A stretch of 64,000 nucleotides of DNA from Croceibacterium ferulae (GTDB lineage: Bacteria; Pseudomonadota; Alphaproteobacteria; Sphingomonadales; Sphingomonadaceae). The position numbers and the translations under genes are program-made. Shown here piece after piece: positions 57,855 to 64,000 of the stretch. Numbering within the stretch: the first letter of the stretch is position 1; every line of letters starts with the position of its first letter. The notes below the pieces were generated by a model. The model saw only the letters and a list, made by a program, of their open reading frames with translations. It had not been told where the DNA came from and ran no database searches. Where the stretch lies: positions 62,001 to 126,000 of the forward strand of contig NZ_QZVQ01000004.1 of the NCBI RefSeq assembly GCF_003660445.1, read 5' to 3'.

Positions 57855-58189
57855 GCGGAAGTGGATTGATCCAAGCCATGCCTACAGCCTGACAGACTCG
57901 AGGATGAGTGGAGTGGAAAATGTCCGCTCCAGAAGGCAAATGGACGAGGCAATTTCCCGCCAAACGATGCTCTACAGACAGGTCGCTGTCTTCAGCCTCA
58001 GTAGCTGATTGCTGTGTGTAAGATCCGCTCTGAAAGCTGCTAGACTTGGTTTGTCGCAGTCCCTTGCTGAACGTCAGATAAACAATTTCCATCCGTCCGC
58101 CCTTGCCATCATCTCGCCGCATTTCGGGGAGCCATCCGGTCCGGCCATGCGTCTGTTCGACACATAGTGCCACTCTGGAGGTAACTGAC
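57855..58189. other. Lower-GC intergenic stretch, no supported gene
   Basis: 335 bases with visibly lower GC than the surroundings (about half by eye). Open frames on both strands lack ribosome sites or recognisable products. Contains a 6-bp stem with a GTCG tetraloop (57976-57981 with 57986-57991). The last 60 bases hold the promoter and leader of the small secreted gene. May be an acquired remnant or encode a small RNA. Confidence 0.4.
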
Positions 58190-58576
58190 ATGAAGATTGT
58201 TCTCAAAGGTCTGATGGCTGCGACATTGCTGGGCGGGCTGGGCGGGCTGGGCGGTATGGCTCAGGCGCAGGATATGACGACGATGCCGCAGGATACGACA
58301 ACCCCGCAACAGACCGCGCCGATGCCGACCGATCCGATGAGGCCGACCGATCCGATGTCGCCGACCGATCCGCTTGACCCGAACGGCCCGGTCACGGCAC
58401 CGACCACCACCTCGCCGATGGAGCCGGCTCCGACCACGCCAACCACGCCCGATGCCACCCTGCCAGACGGCGATGACGACGCGATGGATAACGGCATGGT
58501 GGACGAGCCCATCACCGATCCGATGGTGCAGGATGGCGTGGAAGATCGCACGACCGTGGATGCGCCTGTGCCCTGA
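58190..58576 (+). CDS. Secreted Pro/Thr/Asp-rich low-complexity protein
   Basis: 128 residues with a strong GGAGGT ribosome site 7 bases before the ATG. Signal peptide MKIVLKGLMAATLLGGLGGL ending at AQAQ. Mature part is repeats of PTDPM/PTDPL type (about 45-70), Thr-Pro runs and an acidic end (DGDDDAMDNGMVDEP). Likely disordered and secreted or cell-wall associated. A weak EcfG-like element GGAGC-17-CGTC (58128-58132, 58150-58153, one mismatch in each half from GGAAC/CGTT) could mean general-stress control. Function unknown. Confidence 0.75.
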   Translation: MKIVLKGLMAATLLGGLGGLGGMAQAQDMTTMPQDTTTPQQTAPMPTDPMRPTDPMSPTDPLDPNGPVTAPTTTSPMEPAPTTPTTPDATLPDGDDDAMDNGMVDEPITDPMVQDGVEDRTTVDAPVP

Positions 58577-58597
58577 CGCACTGCCGTCCCGGTAGAA

Positions 58598-58639
58598 CAG
58601 ACCAGCCTCCCTTCGCCCGTGCGGAGGGGGGCTGGTCTG
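58598..58639 (+). terminator. Hairpin after the Pro/Thr-rich gene
   Basis: Perfect 10-bp outer stem (58598-58607 with 58630-58639) continued by G-C-rich inner pairs, 21 bases after the stop. No T-run, so possible rather than certain terminator. Confidence 0.5.
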
Positions 58640-58735
58640 CATCAGGGCCAGGTGTCGGGACAATCCGGTGGCGTGAGGTTGCGGGCAGCCGAAAGTATTT
58701 TCCTACACCCGTCGCCCGCGCTTACGCGCGTGGGC

Positions 58736-59248
58736 ATGAGCAACCGCCGCAACTCCAGCAAACGCCCGCGCCACAAGCCGTGGGCACCTTATCTCAAGCT
58801 GCCCGCCTTCCTGCCCGTCCCGCTGCGCACCCGCAAGGACGGCTGGAGCCCGGCGCGGCAGGCTCGCTTCATCGCCCTGCTCGCCGAAACCGCCTGCGTG
58901 CGGAAGGCCGCACAGCTGCTCGGCCTGACCCGCGAGTCCGCCTATCGCCTGCGCAAGCATCCCGGCGCCGGCTCGTTCCGTGCCGCATGGGAGACCGCGA
59001 TAAGGGGAAAACAGCAGCCCCGCTGGAAGTTCACACAGGCCGAGGCATACCAGCTGGCGCTCGCTGGCCCGTTCCACATCGCGCTGCATCGTGGCTGCGC
59101 GCGCACCATCTGGAGAAAACCGGACGATTCCAGGCTGTTGAGCGCCATCAACCGCCTCGATCGGGTGCTCGGCGAAGGCTTGCCCAGCTGGCTGGACGAT
59201 CCGTTCGCCTGGCTGGACGTGCGGCGACAAATCCGTCGTATGGTGTAA
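58736..59248 (+). CDS. Helix-turn-helix protein of sphingomonad type
   Basis: 170 residues from the ATG at 58736. After a basic, Pro-rich start comes [20 protein letters not shown], then [20 protein letters not shown] and [10 protein letters not shown]. This is the DNA-binding pattern (helix-turn-helix followed by a fixed W-x-A-A motif) of a family common in sphingomonads and erythrobacters, often found as several copies per genome. Role unknown. It is followed 76 bases later by hisG in the same direction but seems unrelated in function. Confidence 0.7.
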   Translation: MSNRRNSSKRPRHKPWAPYLKLPAFLPVPLRTRKDGWSPARQARFIALLAETACVRKAAQLLGLTRESAYRLRKHPGAGSFRAAWETAIRGKQQPRWKFTQAEAYQLALAGPFHIALHRGCARTIWRKPDDSRLLSAINRLDRVLGEGLPSWLDDPFAWLDVRRQIRRMV

Positions 59249-59324
59249 CCCCCGGGGACGCGCGTCATGTGTTGCCGCCGCCCGATTGCCCTTTGCCCTT
59301 GGCCCCCTTATGTGCGGCCCCGCC

Positions 59325-59996
59325 ATGGGCCAATCCCGACCACTGACATTCGCCGTGCCCAAGGGGCGCATCCTGGAAGAGGCGCTGCCCGTGATGGCGC
59401 GCGCCGGCATCGTTCCGGAGGCTGCCTTCCATGACAAGGGCAATCGCGCGCTCAGCTTCGCCAGCGATGACGGGGCGACCCGCATCATCCGCGTGCGCGC
59501 CTTCGACGTCGCCACCTTCGTCGCGTTCGGTGCGGCGCAGGCTGGCATCGTCGGGTCGGACGTGATCGAGGAGTTCGACTATTCGGAGCTTTACGCCCCC
59601 GTCGATCTCGCCATCGGCCATTGCCGCCTGTCCGTGGCGGAACCGCGCGAAGGGCAGGGGGCGGACGACCTCTCCGCCCGCGCCAGCCATCTGCGCATCG
59701 CCACCAAATACCCCAACATCGCCAGCCGCTGGTTCGAACGCCGCGGCATCCAGGCCGAATGCGTCAAGCTGAACGGCGCGATGGAGCTGGCCCCGTCGCT
59801 GGGCCTCAGCGGGCGCATCGTCGACCTGGTGTCCAGCGGGCGCACGCTGGCGGAGAACGGCCTGGTGGAAACCGACCGCATCATGGAGGTGTCGGCCCGG
59901 CTGATCGTCAACCGCGCCGCCCTGAAGACCGACCCGCGCGTGGCCAAACTGGTGGACCGCTTCCGCGCGCTCGTGCCCGTGGCGGAGCCGGCCTGA
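59325..59996 (+). CDS. hisG: ATP phosphoribosyltransferase, short form
   Basis: 223 residues from the ATG at 59325. First step of histidine synthesis (ATP + PRPP). Motifs [43 protein letters not shown] and the PRPP loop LNGAMELAP with [14 protein letters not shown]. It lacks the C-terminal regulatory ACT-like domain of the long form; short HisG needs HisZ as regulatory partner, which is not in the window. Overlaps hisD by one base (TGATG). Confidence 0.95.
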   Translation: MGQSRPLTFAVPKGRILEEALPVMARAGIVPEAAFHDKGNRALSFASDDGATRIIRVRAFDVATFVAFGAAQAGIVGSDVIEEFDYSELYAPVDLAIGHCRLSVAEPREGQGADDLSARASHLRIATKYPNIASRWFERRGIQAECVKLNGAMELAPSLGLSGRIVDLVSSGRTLAENGLVETDRIMEVSARLIVNRAALKTDPRVAKLVDRFRALVPVAEPA

Positions 59997-61288
59997 TGCT
60001 GCGCCTCCACACCGGCGATGCCGATTTCGAACGCCGCTTCGCCCGTTTGGTCGATGATCGCCGCGAAAGCGATGGCGATGTCGCCCGCGCCGTGACCGAC
60101 ATCCTGCACGACGTGCGCCACCGCGGCGATGCGGCGCTGGCCGACTATACGCTGCGGTTCGACAAGCACACGCTCGCCAGTGATGCCGACTGGCGCATCA
60201 CGGCGGAGGATTGCCGCGCTGCCTTCGACGCGCTCGACCCCGACCTGCGGGCTGCGCTGGAACTCGCCGCCGACCGGATCACCGCCTATCACCGCGACCA
60301 GCTCCCCGCCGACCGCGACTTCACCGACGATGCCGGCGTGCGGCTGGGCGCGAAGTGGAGCGCGGTGGACGCCGCCGGGCTTTATGTCCCGGGCGGCCGG
60401 GCGGCCTACCCCTCCAGCCTGCTGATGAACGCCATCCCGGCCAAGGTTGCCGGGGTGCAGCGGCTCGTCGTCGTCACCCCCACGCCCAAGGGGCAGAGCA
60501 ATCCGCTGGTCCTCGCTGCCGCGCATCTGGCTGGCGTGGACGAGGTCTGGCGCGTCGGCGGCGCGCAGGCGATCGGCGCGCTGGCCTACGGCACCGCCCG
60601 CATCGCGCCAGTTGATGCCGTCGTGGGCCCCGGCAACGCCTATGTGGCGGAGGCGAAGCGCCAGCTCTACGGCGTGGTCGGCATCGACATGGTGGCCGGC
60701 CCGTCGGAGATCCTGGTGATCGCCGACGGCCGGAACGATCCCGACTGGATCGCCGCCGACCTGCTCAGCCAAGCCGAGCATGATCCGGCTGCGCAGTCGA
60801 TCCTGATCACGGACGATCCCGCATTCGCCGATCTGGTGGCCGATGCGGTGGACGTGCAATGCGCCCAGCTGGCGACGGAACGCACCGCCCGCGAAAGCTG
60901 GAACGCGCATGGCGTGATCATCCTGGTCGGCGACCTCGCGGCAGAGGCGCCCGCCCTTGCCAACCGCCTTGCCGCGGAGCACGTCGAACTGGCAGTGGAC
61001 GATCCGGAGGCGATGTTCGCGCAGCTGCGCCATGCCGGCAGCGTGTTCCTGGGCCGCCACACGCCGGAGGCGGTCGGGGACTATGTCGCCGGCCCCAACC
61101 ACGTCCTGCCCACCGGTCGCCGCGCCCGCTTCGCCAGCGGCCTGTCGGTGCTCGATTTCATGAAGCGCACCAGCTTCATCTCGCTCGATGCCGCGGCTCT
61201 CGCCCGCATCGGTCCCGCCGCGATTGCCCTGGCCCGTGCCGAAGGCTTGCCGGCCCATGCCCGTTCCGTGGAGTTGCGTCTCCCATGA
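59996..61288 (+). CDS. hisD: Histidinol dehydrogenase
   Basis: 430 residues from the ATG at 59996, overlapping the hisG stop. Last two oxidations of histidine synthesis, histidinol to histidine with 2 NAD+. Motifs LYVPGGRAAYPSSLLMNAIP, VVGPGNAYVAEAKRQLYG, DMVAGPSEILVIAD, LSQAEHDPAAQS (zinc/substrate His) and the closing GPNHVLPTG. Length is normal. Overlaps nusB by ATGA. Confidence 0.97.
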   Translation: MLRLHTGDADFERRFARLVDDRRESDGDVARAVTDILHDVRHRGDAALADYTLRFDKHTLASDADWRITAEDCRAAFDALDPDLRAALELAADRITAYHRDQLPADRDFTDDAGVRLGAKWSAVDAAGLYVPGGRAAYPSSLLMNAIPAKVAGVQRLVVVTPTPKGQSNPLVLAAAHLAGVDEVWRVGGAQAIGALAYGTARIAPVDAVVGPGNAYVAEAKRQLYGVVGIDMVAGPSEILVIADGRNDPDWIAADLLSQAEHDPAAQSILITDDPAFADLVADAVDVQCAQLATERTARESWNAHGVIILVGDLAAEAPALANRLAAEHVELAVDDPEAMFAQLRHAGSVFLGRHTPEAVGDYVAGPNHVLPTGRRARFASGLSVLDFMKRTSFISLDAAALARIGPAAIALARAEGLPAHARSVELRLP

Positions 61289-61749
61289 GTAACAAGTCCA
61301 AGTCCGTCGCCCGCTCCGCCGCCCGCCTCGCCGCGGTGCAGGCACTTTACCAGCGGGAGATGGAGAAGACGCCGCTGCCCATGCTGCTGGACGAGTTCCA
61401 CCAGCACCGCCTGGGCCGTCCGATCGAGGAAGAACCGATCGAGCAGGCGGAGCTGGCCTTCTTCGACGACGTGGTCAAGGGTGCGCTCGCCCGGGCGGAG
61501 GAGATCGACACGCTGGTGGAGAGCAAGCTCGCCAGCGGCTGGAGCCTGACGCGGCTGGACCGCACCATGAAGCAGATCCTGCGCTGCGGCACTTACGAGC
61601 TGCTGGCGCGCCACGACGTGCCGGTGGGCACCGTGATCAGCGAATATCTCGACATCGCCCACGCCTTCTTCGACGCGCGGGAAACCAAGTTCGCCAACGG
61701 CGTGCTGGACGCGGTTGCCAAGGCGGTGCGCCCCTCCGCCAGCCGGTGA
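61285..61749 (+). CDS. nusB: Transcription antitermination factor NusB
   Basis: 154 residues. All-helical NusB fold: RSAARLAAVQALYQREMEKT at the N-terminus, KLASGWSLTRLDRTMKQIL and the C-terminal EYLDIAHAFFDARETKFANG. Acts with NusE (S10) on boxA RNA in rRNA antitermination. Starts inside the hisD stop (ATGA) and ends inside the thiL start (GTGA), so it is translated as part of the his-nusB-thiL message. Confidence 0.95.
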   Translation: MSNKSKSVARSAARLAAVQALYQREMEKTPLPMLLDEFHQHRLGRPIEEEPIEQAELAFFDDVVKGALARAEEIDTLVESKLASGWSLTRLDRTMKQILRCGTYELLARHDVPVGTVISEYLDIAHAFFDARETKFANGVLDAVAKAVRPSASR

Positions 61750-62621
61750 GCCGCGAGGCCGCCTTCATCGACGGGCTGCGGTTCCTGGCCGGGCATCCTG
61801 CTGCCCGCGGTCTGGCCGACGATACGGCAGTGCTGGAGATCGGCGGCGAGGCGCTGGTGCTGACGCACGACATGCTGGTGGAAGGCGTCCATGTCCTGCC
61901 CGGGCAGGATGCGGCCGACATCGCCTGGAAGCTGGTGGCCACCAACCTGTCCGATCTCGCCGCGAAGGGCGCGGAGCCGGTGGGCGTGCTGCTGGGGCAC
62001 ATGCTGGGCGATGATGACGAACGCTTCCTGCTGGGACTGTCCCAGGTGTTGGGCCGGTATGACGTGCCGCTGCTGGGCGGCGACACGGTGGCGGGCGGAC
62101 CTCAGCGCAGCTGGGGCCTGACCGCGATCGGCCGCGCCACGCACCGCCCGGTGCCGGGTCGCAGCGGTGCGCAGCCCGGGGATGGACTGTGGCTGACCGG
62201 CCCGGTCGGCGCGGCCCTGATGGGCTTCGAGGCGCTGCGCGACGGGACGGGCGCGGACAGCACCGCCTACCGCCGGCCGCACCCGCTGCTGGCAGAGGGC
62301 ACGGCGCTCGCCCCGCTGGCAACCGCCATGATGGATGTGTCGGACGGCTTGCTGCTCGACAGCTGGCGACTGGCGGAGGCGAGCGCTGTGTCCATCGCGA
62401 TCGATACGGCCGCTGTACCCATCGCCGCGCCCGAGTCCCGCCGGCTGGAGGCGCTGAGCTGGGGCGATGATTACCAGCTGCTGTTCACCCTGCCGCCCGG
62501 CACGCAGCCCCCCGTGCCCGCCACGCAGGTCGGCCAGGTGGAGCCGCTCGGCTTCGTGCCGCTGTTCGTGGACGGGCAGCCGATCGCCAATGCCGCAGGG
62601 TTGGGTTGGCAACACAACTGA
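61746..62621 (+). CDS. thiL: Thiamine-monophosphate kinase
   Basis: 291 residues from a GTG at 61746 overlapping the nusB stop. Makes thiamine diphosphate from thiamine monophosphate and ATP. Motifs LADDTAVLEIGGEALVLTHD with DMLVEGVHV, ATNLSDLAAKGAEPVG, LLGGDTVAGG and the dimer/active-site MDVSDGLLLDS with WGDDYQLLF. nusB-thiL adjacency is common in proteobacteria. Confidence 0.95.
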   Translation: MSREAAFIDGLRFLAGHPAARGLADDTAVLEIGGEALVLTHDMLVEGVHVLPGQDAADIAWKLVATNLSDLAAKGAEPVGVLLGHMLGDDDERFLLGLSQVLGRYDVPLLGGDTVAGGPQRSWGLTAIGRATHRPVPGRSGAQPGDGLWLTGPVGAALMGFEALRDGTGADSTAYRRPHPLLAEGTALAPLATAMMDVSDGLLLDSWRLAEASAVSIAIDTAAVPIAAPESRRLEALSWGDDYQLLFTLPPGTQPPVPATQVGQVEPLGFVPLFVDGQPIANAAGLGWQHN

Positions 62622-62724
62622 TTAGCATCGCAGCTTTTTGCTTGCGCACTTAGGATCATCGGGCCTAGCCTGACCTCTTGATGGACCCGGCGACTATGAT
62701 CGGGCCGCAGGGAGAGGATCGCCG

Positions 62725-64000
62725 ATGGACTTGATCGGTATCGCCGTGGGCCTTGGCCTGCTGGCCATCGTCTATGGCCTGGTGACTGGGCGGCAGGTGC
62801 TGCGCAGCGCCACCGGCACAGACCGCATGCGGGAGATCGCCGCCGCCATCCAGGAAGGCGCGCAGGCCTATCTGCGGCGGCAATATACCACCATCGCCCT
62901 GGTCGGCGCGGTCATGGCGGTGATCGTGCTGCTGCTGCTCGGGCCGATCAGCGCCAGCGGCTTCGTCATCGGGGCGGTGCTGTCGGGCGCGGCGGGCTTT
63001 ATCGGCATGATCATCTCCGTCCGCGCCAATCTGCGCACCGCGGCTGCGGCGGGCGAGGGATTGCAGCAGGGGCTGACACTGGCCTTCCGCAGCGGAGCCA
63101 TCACCGGCATGCTGGTGGCGGGACTGGCGCTGCTGTCGATCGCGGTGTTCTTCGGCCTGCTGGTCGGTGTGTTTGGCCTCGACCCGGACGATCGGCAGGT
63201 CATCGATGCGCTGGTCGCGCTGGCGTTCGGCGCAAGCCTGATCTCCATCTTCGCCCGGCTGGGCGGCGGCATCTTCACCAAGGCGGCCGATGTCGGCGCC
63301 GATCTGGTGGGCAAGGTGGAGGCCGGCATCCCGGAGGACGACCCGCGCAACCCGGCGGTGATCGCAGACAATGTGGGCGACAATGTCGGCGATTGCGCCG
63401 GCATGGCGGCCGACCTGTTCGAGACTTACGTGGTGACGGTGGGCGCAACCATGGTGCTGACTGCGCTGCTGGTGCGCAATATGGGCGATCTGCTGCTGCC
63501 GCTGATGACGCTGCCGCTGCTGATCGGGGGCGTGTGCATCGTCACTTCCATCATCGGCACCTATGCCGTGCGGTTGGGCCGCGGCACCAATGTGATGGGC
63601 GCGATGTACAAGGGTTTCGGCCTGACCGCGCTGCTGTCGGTCCCCGCGATCTGGTTCGCCATCAACCTGGCGCTGGGCGACATGAATGCGGCGATCGGCG
63701 GGGACGCGCTGCTGCGCGGCACGCAGGATGTCATGCCCGGCCAGCCGATCGACACGGAAGGGATGGCCGCGCAGGTGCGGCCCTTCACCGGCTGGGCGCT
63801 GTTCGCCTGCTGCATGGTGGGCCTGGCCATCACGGCGGCGATCATCTGGATCACCGAATATTACACCGGCACCAATTACCGCCCGGTCCGCTCCATCGCC
63901 AGGGCGAGCGAGACGGGGCACGGCACCAATGTCATCCAGGGTCTCGCCATCAGCCTGGAGGCGACCGCGCTGCCGACGCTGGTGATCGTGGCCGGGATCA
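62725..64000 (+). CDS. hppA: Membrane-bound proton-translocating pyrophosphatase (cut by right edge)
   Basis: First 425 residues; the gene continues beyond the window. GGGAGAGG lies before the ATG. Hydrolyses pyrophosphate to pump H+ across the membrane. Seen: N-terminal helix [40 protein letters not shown], the [14 protein letters not shown] substrate loop in [38 protein letters not shown] and ITEYYTG. About nine membrane segments are present. The residue that separates K+-dependent from K+-independent enzymes lies past the right edge, so the type is undecided. Confidence 0.95.
   Translation, partial: MDLIGIAVGLGLLAIVYGLVTGRQVLRSATGTDRMREIAAAIQEGAQAYLRRQYTTIALVGAVMAVIVLLLLGPISASGFVIGAVLSGAAGFIGMIISVRANLRTAAAAGEGLQQGLTLAFRSGAITGMLVAGLALLSIAVFFGLLVGVFGLDPDDRQVIDALVALAFGASLISIFARLGGGIFTKAADVGADLVGKVEAGIPEDDPRNPAVIADNVGDNVGDCAGMAADLFETYVVTVGATMVLTALLVRNMGDLLLPLMTLPLLIGGVCIVTSIIGTYAVRLGRGTNVMGAMYKGFGLTALLSVPAIWFAINLALGDMNAAIGGDALLRGTQDVMPGQPIDTEGMAAQVRPFTGWALFACCMVGLAITAAIIWITEYYTGTNYRPVRSIARASETGHGTNVIQGLAISLEATALPTLVIVAGI

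Noticed and set aside
57724-58206. Minus-strand open frame in the lower-GC gap
   Set aside because: It runs into the SPL-like coding region, has no recognisable product, and only a weak ribosome site at one internal Met.
58301-58380. CRISPR-like or tandem DNA repeat in the PTDPM region
   Set aside because: Short codon-level repeats within one protein, without spacers or conserved DNA repeat units.
59325-59996. HisG as a truncated gene
   Set aside because: Length and motifs match the natural short form and the operon is intact.

Overview
The window is a GC-rich, gene-dense chromosomal segment that I read as alphaproteobacterial, most likely order Sphingomonadales. The basis is inference: a DUF2171 protein, a TorF-type porin, a short 85-residue AtpC, a separate atpHAGDC operon, an mdh-sucD-sucA-sucB-lpd block and a sphingomonad-style helix-turn-helix protein. 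No rRNA, tRNA, CRISPR array, insertion sequence or prophage was seen. The assignment rests on remembered family features, not on a search.

Layout. 1-1.8 kb: end of a polysaccharide locus (glycosyltransferase cut by the left edge, Wzy-like polymerase). 2.1-4.8 kb: rplO-secY-adk, a fragment of the spc ribosomal operon without its usual neighbours, closed by a strong terminator. 4.9-16.5 kb: small stress or hypothetical genes, a TonB-like protein, mannose-1-phosphate guanylyltransferase, a bacteriophytochrome kinase with a fused receiver, DUF2721, sixA, a DinG-like helicase, two tandem exported paralogues and a TRIC channel. 16.6-24.1 kb: TCA operon mdh-sucD-sucA-sucB-lpd on the minus strand, without sucC. 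24.3-25.4 kb: a ParD-like protein tightly coupled to a type I methionine aminopeptidase. 25.4-29.3 kb: a membrane protein, a lone cpaF, a frameshifted DMT transporter and a small HNH protein.

29.3-34.6 kb: F1 ATPase operon atpH-A-G-D-C with an extra membrane protein gene between atpD and atpC. 34.8-38.8 kb: an exported trypsin-like protease, divergent ada, and a coupled pair of exported genes (unknown plus TorF-like porin). 38.9-45.5 kb: a TetR regulator and a complete RND tripartite efflux operon, with a shared 11-bp repeat at both promoters that looks like the TetR operator. 45.6-49.7 kb: a small unknown gene, then a KaiC-like double ATPase abutting a hybrid histidine kinase and preceded by a nested stem structure.

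49.8-57.9 kb: a fused protein-L-isoaspartate methyltransferase/erythromycin-esterase protein, a three-subunit molybdenum hydroxylase operon (2Fe-2S, FAD, Mo), a convergent LacI regulator, and a spore-photoproduct-lyase-like radical SAM protein. 57.9-58.7 kb: a lower-GC patch and a Pro/Thr-rich secreted protein. 58.7-64 kb: a helix-turn-helix protein, hisG-hisD-nusB-thiL with overlapping start and stop codons, and the start of hppA (proton-pumping pyrophosphatase), cut by the right edge.

Best candidates for something new: the ParD-like/methionine aminopeptidase pair, the KaiC-like/histidine kinase pair with its structured leader, the extra membrane gene in the atp operon, and the Pcm-esterase fusion.
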